Below, piece after piece: positions 12,814-23,570 of a DNA stretch of 64,000 nt (positions are counted from its first letter, which is position 1; each line of letters starts with the position of its first letter). The notes under the pieces were generated by a model. The model was not told the origin of the DNA. It searched no databases and saw only the letters and a program-made list of their open reading frames with translations. A program made the translations under genes and the position numbers. Where the stretch lies: contig JAJEKV010000057.1 of the NCBI GenBank assembly GCA_021234155.1, positions 6,729,821 through 6,793,820 of the forward strand, given 5' to 3'. The DNA comes from Isoetes taiwanensis (Eukaryota; Streptophyta; Lycopodiopsida; Isoetales; Isoetaceae).

Positions 12814-13663
12814 GTAAGTGGTCATATCCACACTAGTGATTGGCACCTTTGGGGAAATAATATTCTCATATCATTAGCTTCATATAATGTTTGATAGGGA
12901 ACCACACAAGAGTCGTAAAACAAATTGTTGAACCTTTGTCATTTTAGTTCTGAGGATCGGTATGAAGAAAATAAAATAACACGGCCAACACGGACCAACA
13001 AAACATGCTCTTTACGCTTGATACACATTAAAATATTCAAAATATGTACAAAAGTTCTTGGTTGGTATATTTATTTACATATATATTTGCTAATGTCCTT
13101 TCTCATATCATTCTTTTGACAACTATGTTGCTTTGGAGTATGCTATGACTAGCCACTTGTGAAAAACTCCATAAATTTTTTCACATGTAGTTGAGCCCCA
13201 GTTCTACTTAAACAGTAATGCATGGAGCGGAACAAGAACATTGTTAATCTGCGGTTTATCGGTTTATCAGTTTTATCGAATGTGAAATAATAGGAATTTG
13301 CAAAAATGAGTGCATTATTCGATGATTACAAATCATACAGACATCTATTATGTTCCTTTTCTATGGTATTTTCGGATGCTTGAAATTCCTTCGTTGCCTT
13401 ATACAACAAACGATGCAATAATGCTATCTTTTAGGGCTCTGCGAGTTGGTGCAACCATAGAAACCAGAATCAAATGCATCCCTTTAACCGTTCCCCTGGC
13501 ATATCTTGCATAGAATTTCATGATATAACATCTTCTCACGCTTTTTTTGGAATATGAGATATGCTTCTTTGAGCTGGTCCCGCAATGTTACTACATCCAC
13601 TATAATATTCCATGAAGTCGATTTTGGGTTGGGCATTTCCTTCGAAAATTTTGTTTGCTATTT

Positions 13664-14041
13664 TCACTCGCCCTTCTCCTCCTCCTCCTCGCACAGTCCT
13701 TTTTCTCGATACAGTTGGAAGCCATTCTTTAAGAGTTCATAGACCGCCATCTTGAACAAGCCGTTTGCATATGCATGGCACGAACTTTGGTTTTTTTGAC
13801 AACGCCCCTTATCAACATACACTTCGTGTTTGTTCACTTCCCTTGAAGTTATCCAATAGAAAGTGTTGTTATCCGGTAATGCCACAACATTTAGAAGTTT
13901 TTCTTTGCGGGATTGTCCGACATTCTTTGGCCGATGAACATCGCGCGAATGACTTGTTGAATCACGCCTATCTTTGGACTTGCTCGATTTTTCGTTCAAT
14001 CTGCTTGGGCTACGTTTTTGGCATTGATCCCAGGCATTCAA
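13664..14041 (-). other. 125-codon open frame, unassigned
   Basis: The frame is Lys/Glu rich and ends in EEEEEKGE from a CTC/CCT microsatellite. Its middle (NVVALPDNNTFYWITSREVN) looks protein-like but is not recognised. The plus strand is also open over part of it. It may be a captured exon in antisense or chance. Confidence 0.2.
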
Positions 14042-15589
14042 CTACTCCGGGATTTAGAAGCAAATGCTTATTTTCCGGGCTACTAGACCAACGCTTTGTT
14101 CTTGGGGTCAATTTGTATTAGTTAAAGGTGATTGCCTCAACAACAACCTGAATAAACCTTGCTTATGTTTTTTTTGTGGAATATGTACATGCGGCAAATC
14201 TTGAAGACATGCTTCGCTCATTCTAGATTATTGTATATCCAAGGCCCTAATCGACTTGCGTGACCAACATAGAAAGCGGACCCAATAATAGCAAATAACT
14301 TTACCCTCAGAGCTCATTTTTGTGGTCCTATTTTAGACCTTTGGGATCATGTTTGTTAAAGGTCATTCTCTACTGGGGATGCAAAGTCGCATTTGACCTT
14401 GATTTGAAAAAGACCAGTCCACCCATGTAGCAAAAAGATATTTTTTGCTCTTTGTGTATTTTGATCACAACTCTTTCGTTTTTTAACACGTAGCTGGCAA
14501 TCCTTCTCCAAAAGGCTAGTTCCTTCATCGAAATCCTCAGGGTTTGTGGCACTTTTATCAACGGCAAGAACATGAATGATAGGGCTTTTGCAGTTCTGGG
14601 CAAATATATATGGCTATAGAAGTCCTTGATCATGGGCTCCATTTGGCCCTTTCCCCATCTCTGCTGGAATTACTTACTTCGGAGCCACATTGCTTTGGAA
14701 TTACAGAGGCCTTTTGGTCGTGGAGAATTATAGGAGCTAGAAAATTTCCTTGGAGCAAGCAAATTGCTCTAGGCACAATTGTTAAATGATTCATGATGTT
14801 GGACCCTTGGATGTGGGTTCTATTATTTGGTGTCAGTGTTGACGGGTCCAAATATTCATAAAAACACAGCAACAAAGTTGCATTCTTACGTGGGTAGACG
14901 ACCCTTTTTGCGAGAATCCATTCCATGGAAGATCGACTGCTCCCAACAGCCCATTGCTGAGGTAAGTCTACATTGCTAGGTGTAGGGCATCACATGCAAG
15001 AATTCCATACCCGAACCTTCGAACTTGCCATTAAGATTAACCCTAAATCCTAGGAGCACACACTAGCCAAAGCTTGCAACAATTTTATACATATTTACAT
15101 ACGAATACATGCTCTGAACCTTTAAACAGTCTTATGTTATAAATATACCTAAACCTTGATTTGGCAATGTTATCGATCGAATTCTAAATCCTTTTATAAA
15201 TATATCTGAAGCTTGATTTGACAACACAGTCAATCGAATTCTACAGTCCCATATGCTTGCATTTTGTGGTACCAGTGCAATGTATAAATTATAATTAAGC
15301 TAGAGGTTTTACACTCTCCACATTATTATTGCAACACATTAATAACACATGGATGTAGATTCTTAAATCATTGTAGGGTGCAATTTGCCAAGCAGTTTAT
15401 AGAGAGACATCCCTTTTCCTTCTCAACGGTGGAGATAATTGTAATGCATATTTGAAAGTGGCACATGTTTTCTATAACCTTAAGAATTACATATTTCACA
15501 TTTAACCACCCTAACATTTTACATGAAAGTGCTATGGTATTTTAATGTCCTAAATATCTTAATGTTGACATAGAATGTTGACGATGGAT

Positions 15590-16335
15590 TTCAGCATATT
15601 CCTAGAAATATGCTAGATCTGGGGTCCATAAGTATACACCTCACACCCCCGCATACTTGAGCGCTCCCCTGTGTATGTACATATACGTATGAAAATACAA
15701 ATAGGAATGGCATATACAAGGCGATCAAAGAATGATCGGCAATGCTTGGCAGTGTTTCTAAGTGAGTAAAAACAACAGAAAATATGCAATCTATGATCAT
15801 TGTGAAGAAATAAAACATTTGTATTGTTTCGTGCCAACCGTTACGCAACGTAAACACGTTTTTGTTGTGAAAAAAAGAACAACCCACCCAATGCGTACAC
15901 AACAACCCACCCAATGCATACACAATGTTTTGTATAGAAATTGCCACTTCCCAAAAGGTAATATTTTCTCGGTGAGAATGTTATTTTGCAATATAACATG
16001 TGCCGAAATGCCTGTGCCTCAAAAAAAAATCCAGGGTTATGTAGAATAAAAAAAACAGTGGCAAATGCAAATGTTTCTAGATAATGTTGGAATCTTTATG
16101 GAATTTTAAAAGAATGAGAATTATAGGGTGATCTTAATATTTAAACTCTCTAAGGTTCTATGAAGATTCTTCTAGATCCTTTAGGATTTCTTGATCCAGT
16201 TAGATTTTCGATCATTGTATGAGGATTCCACTAAATTCGACTCTTTCAGTGTATTCCAATCCGTTTAAGCCTAGATTTTATCTCCATGTCTTCATAAACC
16301 ATAGCTCATTAACCCATTCATAGTACAAAAACTTG
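15590..16335 (+). repeat. Shared 3' terminal region of U2 (inverted copy in U6)
   Basis: Segments around 15735-15845 match the reverse complement of about 60600-60720, including GGCAGTGTTTCTAAGTGAGT. The extreme ends also match: AACCATAGCTCAT(T/A)AACCC...ATAGTA(C/T)AAAAACTTG. U2 carries extra sequence between these blocks. The similarity shows that U2 and U6 descend from the same family with opposite orientation. Confidence 0.65.
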
Positions 16336-16368
16336 TATATATATATCCTTATATCAGTTATATATATA
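16336..16368. repeat. TA-rich joint U2/U3a
   Basis: ACTTG is followed by TATATATATATCCTTATATC, AGTTATATATATA and then CAATTATATAAG. The core CCTTATAT is shared with the 1001-1045 joint. Confidence 0.75.
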
Positions 16369-16379
16369 CAATTATATAA

Positions 16380-16601
16380 GTGTACCAAATGTTTGTAACC
16401 CGAGGTGTCGCTGTCTGGACGGTTTAGATTGTAAGATCTGACGGGCGAAAGAAAGCCACGTCATCATCCCCAAGCACCCCACTTAAATAAGTGTACCAAA
16501 TGTTTGTAACCCGAGGTGTCGCCGTCTGGACGGTCCAGATTGTGAGATCCGACGGCCGAGAGGAAGCCACGTCATCCCCCAAGCAACCCACTTAAATTGG
16601 G
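16380..16601 (+). repeat. Two 111-bp subterminal repeats of U3a
   Basis: Copies start at 16380 and 16491 with GTGTACCAAATGTTTGTAAC. Each holds TCTGGACGG(T/T)(C/T)AGATTG and AAGCCACGTCATC. Same repeat as 801-996 on the other strand. Confidence 0.85.
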
Positions 16602-16873
16602 GCTTTTGATTAAGGCCGTTGGATTATATTGAATGTAGATCTTGGAATCCTGGCCGTCCATCTCAGATCTGGACGGCCCACGTTAAAACCCCCAAATAAT
16701 CCCCTGCCTTCGTCCAGTTCCAGATCCGTCCTCTCCCCGCCTTGATTTACGCTATGTAGCATTGGATCCATCCTAGGTTGTCGCTCTGTACCGTAAGAGT
16801 CGGGCTCTTAGGTGGAAGATCTGTTGAATTTGATGAATGCGACCAGTTTATAGTGTTTCCGTCGTTCTGCAGA

Positions 16874-17311
16874 TCATAATACAGTTCGGCAATCCGGCTT
16901 TAATCCGGCAATCCGGCTTGTGTATGAGATGTTGAAGCTTGAGCTCTGGTAGCTTATTTTATGATTATCTGTGAAACTGCCATCCAAACGTTTCGGTGCA
17001 AGATACCCAAAAGTGCCCATCACGTTTGCTGTAACGTCGAAACTCTGATCTCTGCTCATCGGCCGATATACTCCAAAATCACAGATTTTGGGTGTGAAAC
17101 TTTCGTCCAGTAGAATGTTTTGGGGCTTCAAATCCAGGTGAATGGCTTTTTCTTTGCAGCCATCATGCAGATAAGCCATGCCTGTCGCCACTCCAACCGC
17201 ACTATTGAATTTAGTTTGCCAAGGAAGAGGCTCTGCAGCATCAAAGATCCATTTGTCTAAAGAACAATTCACCACATACTCACAACGGTCCTCCACACAT
17301 GTGCAGACCAA
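16874..17311 (-). pseudogene. Receptor-like kinase fragment in U3a
   Basis: The 145-codon minus-strand frame covers kinase subdomains V-VIII. In order: YVVNCSLDKWIF (compare Y-NGSLD-WIF), LPWQTKFNSAVGVATGMAYL, the catalytic loop IHLDLKPQNILLDESFTPK (HLD in place of HCD or HRD), DFG, then MSRDQS, GTFGYLAPKRLDGSFTDN (APK where APE is usual). This wording is typical of plant S-domain (SD2-5-like) receptor kinases. The N-lobe, extracellular domain and C-lobe are missing and the tail after GSFTDN is unrelated, so it cannot be a working kinase. It is antisense to the unit's malic-enzyme pieces. Confidence 0.85.
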
Positions 17312-17715
17312 TGCCTGTAGGTATATTATCCCTAAACTGCTGCTTCTCTCTCAAATTCAGTTCTTCCGCCCATTTCTATCTCGAGGATGTTTAATTCGAT
17401 ATCCCTCACTTTAAATAGATGTATGTGGCCAGATAACTAGGATTTTTCTTGGCAGCGTACACTTGCTGGATCTTTTAGTTCTGTTTTGCATTTACAATTA
17501 TTTGCACCACTCATTTGCATTTTAAAATGCTTGGATTACTCGTTGGACGGACATATGAAAGAAAAAGAACGAGTAATTGAGCAAACAAAGCTGTGCCCAC
17601 ATTTTATTTTGTCGTTCCTTCATTTTTAACCAACCATCTGCATGCTTGGTTGTAGAATCTAAATTTTGATAGTGTTTGTCTTCTTCTAATTAACATATTA
17701 CAAAATATTGTGCAG

Positions 17716-17850
17716 GTAACAAACTGGCAAGTTCCTATGAGATTCAAGAACTGCGCAGAAAGCAAGATGACGAGCAAAGAGCCATTGCTGAATCTATATC
17801 TGGTGCTTCAGGAACTGAGAAAAGCAGTGTCATTTACTCCAAATGTGCCT
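17716..17850 (+). pseudogene. short exon-like piece upstream of the malic-enzyme exons
   Basis: It follows a good acceptor (TATTGTGCAG) and is open in two frames up to about 17846. Neither peptide is recognised. The U3b copy (21106-21240) differs mainly by a small replacement at a CAG site. It could be an upstream exon of the malic-enzyme donor or of another gene. Confidence 0.3.
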
Positions 17851-18034
17851 GATGCAGTTTAAGGTGGCCTGGTCGCAAGTCTTTGGGCTATAAAAGTGGG
17901 AGTAAAAGTGTAGTTTCTGCTAGATTCAGAATCTGTTTCATCTATGCCCATCATTCCCAACAATTCAAATGTAACTACGGTTGGGGAATGGTACAAATAT
18001 TGATATCGTAATGGAGTCAGAGCCAAAAAAGAAA

Positions 18035-18489
18035 ACCAAAAGGAATGGCGATGCATGTGTATTTGCAAGCCGGAAGTCCATTTGGACCCATGGAAATAGA
18101 TGGCAAAACGCATTACAAATGGACGTGTATTGCAAAAAAATATCTTTTAGTCGCTCAGAAAACGATTATAGACCTTGATCTCATCTTCTTTAAGAACATT
18201 CAAACAATGCATACATATTTCCTGGCATTGGCCTTGGCTGCAATATCTCTGGTGCTATCCGGGTGCATGATCAAATGTTCTTGAAAGCTGGTAAGTCAAA
18301 CACAAAATTCTGGAAGAATTGTTGCATAGTTTAACTAGTAGGCTAACTACATTTATACTACAGCTGAGGCGTTGGCATCTTTGGTGGGGAAAGAGCATCT
18401 TGAGAAAGGGCTAGTCTTTCCACGCTTCGAGGCATAAGAAAATATCTGCTCATATTGCGGTACCGGTTCTGTCTACACTTATGATCCGG
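18035..18489 (+). pseudogene. NADP-malic enzyme exon fragments (U3a)
   Basis: Three successive pieces match the C-terminal part of plant NADP-malic enzyme. Piece 1 (~18035-18130) is a damaged FASGSPF region. Piece 2 ends at 18290 before GTAAGT and encodes [12 protein letters not shown]...ISGAIRVHD. Piece 3 (18364-18489), after CTACAG, encodes [20 protein letters not shown] and a corrupted continuation, then a GTATGT donor. The phase-1 junction between pieces 2 and 3 gives the expected ...KA-AEALA. Introns are retained, so capture was from genomic DNA, not cDNA. Catalytic and NADP-binding regions are absent; it is a fragment. Confidence 0.85.
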
Positions 18490-19733
18490 GTATGTTCTTT
18501 CTTCTTCTTCTAAAAAAATTTTTTGAAAGAAATTTTATGATTTGAATGTGGGGCTTGCAAGCTTGGGCAATTCTAAAAGGTAGGTGGTGTAATGCAGGGT
18601 TGGCAACCAGGCTCCCCAATTCCACATTATATAAGTTGGAGAATAAAAAGATTATAGAGAGCATATTTGCGGTGAATGTATCTTTAGTGTTTACGCTGGA
18701 AAATTTCTCATAGTCAACCCATATTTCTACTATTCCTCTCTACTGGTAGGAGTGGATTAAAAATGGAATTTTGTTTCTTAATGAAGTTTAAAAAGTTCTA
18801 CACAAATACATGAAAACTGACTTAAATATCTGGATATTCTATGTTTTGTTCACATTTTTCAAGTTGCATGGTCTGCCACTATAAATAACCTTTCAACCTT
18901 TCAACGTAACTGCTCTTTAAACCATGCTAGTCAAGATTTAGTTGTCCGGAGCCATTAGATCTCATGTGAAAATGTAGAACATTTGGTTGGAAGAGATTAT
19001 CACAATAACCCTCTCGAGAGACTATCAACGATAATCTCTTGGAACAATCTTGGTTAATCTTCTCCCCATGATTTAAAGGGAAAACATCCCCTCTAGCTAG
19101 TTATACCCATGTGTGTTATGGTCAAATCGGTTTGAGGAAGTTCCGATACAATTGCACCTCATTTTCTCAAGATAAATCAAAATGCAACGTTTTCATAAGT
19201 TCCAACTTAAAAATTCCTCACAAGATCAAAACACACCATTCATATCCATCTCGAAATTTTTTTTAAGAGTTCCAACCTAACATAGCATTTTATGACATGT
19301 TTACGACTCTTTGTTCGGAAAATGCGGTACATAATTTATAACTGTACCTTTTTTATTGTCCCTTTTCACCAAATACTAGCGGGTTATTTATGAGAGCTTT
19401 TATCTTAAAAGTTGATACCATTTTCCATGCGTAATTTGTTAGTTTTCTAGCTCTTCTGCTCTTTGTTTTTGTTGCATATGGTTTCTAGCATTGATATTTA
19501 ACACCTTTAGAGACACAATCTGGGGCAAATCAGTGCCTATGCACTGCCTTAATGCGAGGAGACAGACTTTTGATGTGGGCTACTAGATTATCTTGATGCT
19601 TGGAATTTGTTTTGATTTCTCCTAACTTAATTCTTGACACTCGAGTTTAGACACTAATCTGTTTAAGCTTCAGTTTTGCTTCCAGATGTTTATACACCGC
19701 AGATGATGCACCCATTCATAGTATAAAAACTTG

Positions 19734-19750
19734 TATCAGTTATATATATA
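19734..19750. repeat. TA-rich joint U3a/U3b
   Basis: ACTTG-TATCAGTTATATATATA-CAATTATATAAG. It is shorter than the U2/U3a joint but keeps its ATCAGT-TATATATA part. Confidence 0.75.
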
Positions 19751-20258
19751 CAATTATATAAGTGTACCAAATGTTTGTAACCCGAGGTGTCGCTGTCTGG
19801 ACGGTTTAGATTGTAAGATCTGACGGGCGAAAGAAAGCCACGTCATCATCCCCAAGCACCCCACTTAAATAAGTGTACCAAATGTTTGTAACCCGAGGTG
19901 TCGCCGTCTGGACGGTCCAGATTGTGAGATCCGACGGCCGAGAGGAAGCCACGTCATCCCCCAAGCAACCCACTTAAATTGGGGCTTTTGATTAAGGCCG
20001 TTGGATTATATTGAATGTAGATCTTGGAATCCTGGCCGTCCATCTCGGTCTCCGGACGCCCACGTTAAAACCCCCAAATAATCCCCTGCCTTCGTCCAGT
20101 TCCAGATCCGTCCTCCTGCCCAGCTTCGATTTCTGCTATGTAGCATTCGGATCCATCCTAGGTTGCTGCTCTCGGCTGTAAGAGTCGGGCTCTTAGGTGG
20201 AAGATCTGTTGAATTTGATGAATGCGACCAGTTTATAGTGTTTCCGTCGTTCTGCAGA

Positions 20259-20698
20259 TCATAATACAGTTCGGCAATCCGGCTTTAATCCGGCAATCCG
20301 GCTTGTGTATGAGATGTTGAAGCTTGAGCTCTGGTAGCTTATTTTATGATTATCTGTGAAACTGCCATCCAAACGTTTCGGTGCAAGATACCCAAAAGTG
20401 CCCATCACGTTTGTTTGTAACGTCCGAAACTCGATCTCGCTCGCCATCGGCGATATACTCCAAAATCACGATTTTGGGTGTGAAACTTTCGTCCCAAAGA
20501 AATGTTTTGGGGCTTCAAATCCAGGTGAATGGCTTTTTCTTTGCAGCCATCATGCAGATAAGCCATGCCTGTCGCCACTCCAACCGCACTATTGAATTTA
20601 GTTTGCCAAGGAAGAGGCTCTGCAGCATCAAAGATCCATTTGTCTAAAGAACAATTCACCACATACTCACAACGGTCCTCCACACATGTGCAGACCAA
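20259..20698 (-). pseudogene. Receptor-like kinase fragment in U3b
   Basis: Same S-domain-type kinase fragment as at 16874-17311. The minus-strand frame runs from YVVNCSLDKWIF through IHLDLKPQNIS (NILL altered to NISL) and DFGVY, shifts frame around 20410-20450, and resumes with VMGTFGYLAPKRLDGSFTDN. The shift and substitutions coincide with CAG/CTG positions where U3a reads differently, so part of the damage may be sequence error. Confidence 0.85.
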
Positions 20699-21429
20699 TG
20701 CCTCAGAGGTATATTATCCCTAAACCGCTGTTGCTTCTCTCTCAAATTCGGTTCTTCCAGCCCATTTCTATCTCGAGGATGTTTAATTCGATATCCCTCA
20801 CTTTAAATAGATGTATGTGGCGGATAACTAGGATTTTTCTTGGCGTATACACTTCTTTGGATCTTTTAGTTCGTTTTGCATTTACAATTATTTGCACCAC
20901 TCATTTGCATTTTAAAATGCTTGGATTACTCGTTGGACGGACATATGAAAGAAAAAGAACGAGTAATTGAGCAAACAAAGCTGTGCCCACATTTTATTTT
21001 GTCGTTCCTTCATTTTTAACCAACCATCTGCATGCTTGGTTGTAGAATCTAAATTTTGATAGTGTTTGTCTTCTTCTAATTAACATATTACAAAATATTG
21101 TGCAGGTAACAAACTGGCAAGTTCCTATGAGATTCAAGAACTGCTAGCTTGAAAAGCAAGATGACGAGCAAAGAGCCATTGCTGAATCTATATCTGGTGC
21201 TTCAGGAACTGAGAAAAGCAGTGTCATTTACTCCAAATGTGCCTGATGCAGTTTAAGGTGGCCTGGTCGCAAGTCTTTGGGCTATAAAAGTGGGAGTAAA
21301 AGTGTAGTTTCTGCTAGATTCAGAATCTGTTTCATCTATGCCCATCATTCCCAACAATTCAAATGTAACTACGGTTGGGGAATGGTACAAATATTGATAC
21401 TGGTAATGGAGCTGTAGCCAGCAAAGAAA

Positions 21430-21888
21430 ACCAAAAGGGAATGGCGATGCATGTGTATTTGCAAGCGGAAGTCCATTTGGACCGGCGGAAATAGATGGCA
21501 AAACGTACTACAGTGGACAGGTATTGCAGTAAAAATATCTTTTAGCTGTTCAGGAAACAGATTATAGACCTTGATCTCATCTTCTTTAAGAACATTCAAA
21601 CAATGCATACATATTTCCTGGCATTGGCCTTGGCTGCAATATCTCTGGTGCTATCCGGGTGCATGATCAAATGTTCTTGAAAGCTGGTAAGTCAAACACA
21701 AAATTCTGGAAGAATTGTTGCATAGTTTAACTAGTAGGCTAACTACATTTATACTACAGCTGAGGCGTTGGCATCTTTGGTGGGGAAAGAGCATCTTGAG
21801 AAAGGGCTAGTCTTTCCACCGTTCCAGAACATAAGAAAAATATCTGCTCATATTGCAGCTGCAGTTGCTGCTACAGCTTATGATCTGG
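21430..21888 (+). pseudogene. NADP-malic enzyme exon fragments (U3b)
   Basis: Better preserved copy of the U3a pieces. Exon 1 (~21430-21520) encodes GDACVFASGSPFGPAEIDGK and YYSGQ up to a GTATTG donor. Exon 2 ends at 21686 and encodes [12 protein letters not shown] then [15 protein letters not shown]. Exon 3 (21760-21888) encodes [20 protein letters not shown] then [17 protein letters not shown] and ends at GTATGT. These match consecutive segments near the C-terminus of plant NADP-malic enzyme (oxidative decarboxylation of malate). Intron phases are kept. No start, active-site Lys/Asp region or terminal exon is present. Confidence 0.88.
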
Positions 21889-23135
21889 GTATGTTCTTTC
21901 TTCTTCAGAAGTAAAAATTTTTGAAAGAAATTTTATGATTTGAATGTGGGGCTTGCAAGCTTGGGCAATTCTAAAAGGTAGGTGGTGTAATGCAGGGTTG
22001 GCAACCAGGCTCCCCAATTCCACATTATATAAGTTGGAGAATAAAAAGATTATAGAGAGCATATTTGCGGTGAATGTATCTTTAGTGTTTACGCTGGAAA
22101 ATTTCTCATAGTCAACCCATATTTCTACTATTCCTCTCTACTGGTAGGAGTGGATTAAAAATGGAATTTTGTTTCTTAATGAAGTTTAAAAAGTTCTACA
22201 CAAATACATGAAAACTGACTTAAATATCTGGATATTCTATGTTTTGTTCACATTTTTCAAGTTGCATGGTCTGCCACTATAAATAACCTTTCAACCTTTC
22301 AACGTAACTGCTCTTTAAACCATGCTAGTCAAGATTTAGTTGTCCGGAGCCATTAGATCTCATGTGAAAATGTAGAACATTTGGTTGGAAGAGATTATCA
22401 CAATAACCCTCTCGGAGACTATCAACGATAATCTCTTGGAACAATCTTGGTTAATCTTCTCCCCCATGATTTAAAGGGAAAACATCCCCTCTAGCTAGTT
22501 ATACCCATGTGTGTTATGGTCAAATCAGTTTGAGGAAGTTCCGATACGAATTGCACCTCATTTTCTGAAGATAAATCAAAATGCAACGTTTTCATAAGTT
22601 CCAACTTAAAAATTCCTCACAAGATCAAAACACACCATTCATATCCATCTCGAAATTTTTTTTAAGAGTTCCAGCCTAACATAGCATTTTATGACATGTT
22701 TACGACTCTTTGTCTGGAAAATGCAGGTACATAATTTATAACTGTACCTTTTTTTTATTGTCCCTTTTCACCAAATACTAGCAGGTTATTTATGAGAGCT
22801 TTTATCTTAAAAGTTGATACCATTTTCCATGCGTAATTTGTTAGTTTTCTAGCTCTTCTGCTCTTTGTTTTTGTTGCATATGGTTTCTAGCATTGATATT
22901 TAACACCTTTAGAGACACAATCTGGGGCAAATCAGTGCCTATGCACTGCCTTAATGCGAGGAGACAGACTTTTGATGTGGGCTACTAGATTATCTTGATG
23001 CTTGGAATTTGTTTTGATTTCTCCTAACTTAATTCTTGACACTCGAGTTTAGACACTAATCTGTTTAAGCTTCAGTTTTGCTTCCAGATGTTTATACACC
23101 GCAGATGATGCACCCATTCATAGTATAAAAACTTG

Positions 23136-23145
23136 TATATATATA
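23136..23145. repeat. TA joint U3b/U4a
   Basis: ACTTG-TATATATATA-CAATTATATGG: the shortest clean example of a 3' end, TA tract and 5' end. Confidence 0.8.
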
Positions 23146-23570
23146 CAATTATATGGAGGTCTGGATGATGGTGTAGAGATTGATCTCTGGTCCATCCATC
23201 TCGAGATGGATGGTAGAGACGGCCCACTCGTAACACCCCAAGCATCCCCCTTATTTGGGGCTTTTAATCTGGGCCCTCGAAATTGGGGCATTTTATCTAG
23301 ACCGTCCATTAAAATTATTTGGGGCTTTTCATATGGGCCGTCGGATTAAAAGGGAAGGTCAAATCTTGGCCATCAATTTTGGATAGGAAGTTGCGGGGAA
23401 GGTGATAGAATTGGGGCTTTTAATCCAGATCATTCTGGGCCGTCGAATGTGCGAGATCGACGGCCCAGATGCAGGGACCTTTATTTGGGGCATTTCATCT
23501 CGACCGTCCATCTCGGATTTGGACGGCCCACAACAAAAGCCCCAAATTGAATCCCTCTCTTCTCACGCCG
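23146..23570 (+). repeat. U4a subterminal palindrome region
   Basis: Repeated GGGGCTTTTAATC / GGGGCATTTTATC words alternate with GGGCCGTCG...CGACGGCCCA and CGACCGTCCATCTCGGATTTG followed by GACGGCCCA palindromes. The block ends AACAAAAGCCCCAAATTGAA. The U4b copy at 30857-31215 starts about 95 bases further in. Confidence 0.8.

Larger units (their letters stand above)
9892..16335 (+). mobile_element. U2: TA-flanked unit with receptor-kinase fragment
   Basis: Starts CAATTATTTTATGGGTCC and ends CCCATTCATAGTACAAAAACTTG before a TA tract. The first ~400 bases are subterminal palindromes and ATTTGGGG words. The interior holds a degenerate receptor-kinase piece at 12525-12813 and several frames I cannot assign (11480-11690, 11790-12010, minus 13664-14041). 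Bases 10310-11480 and 14130-15590 show no recognisable gene. The last ~600 bases resemble, in inverted orientation, the U6 end near 60491-60760, so the two share a 3' region. Confidence 0.6.
16369..19733 (+). mobile_element. U3a: TA-flanked unit with kinase and malic-enzyme pieces
   Basis: About 3.37 kb, tandemly duplicated as U3b. Starts CAATTATATAAGTGTACC and ends CACCCATTCATAGTATAAAA then ACTTG. Order inside: two 111-bp subterminal repeats; a palindrome block ending in CCCCAAATAATCCCC; a minus-strand receptor-kinase fragment; a short plus-strand exon-like piece; three plus-strand NADP-malic enzyme exons; about 1.2 kb without recognisable genes (18490-19730). Two unrelated genes in opposite orientations inside one duplicated unit point to capture, as in Pack-MULEs or Helitrons, though no hallmark of either is seen. 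Confidence 0.75.
19751..23135 (+). mobile_element. U3b: second tandem copy of U3
   Basis: Direct repeat of U3a with the same contents and order. Apart from clustered differences at CAG/CTG/CGG sites the copies look almost identical, so the duplication seems recent. Some positions favour U3b as the better copy, for example the malic-enzyme exons. Bases 21890-23130 hold no recognisable gene. Confidence 0.8.

Noticed and set aside
15591-16049. Overlapping 95-118 codon frames on both strands near the U2 end
   Set aside because: They overlap the shared terminal repeat region, lack splice or family signals and are not kept in the U6 copy.
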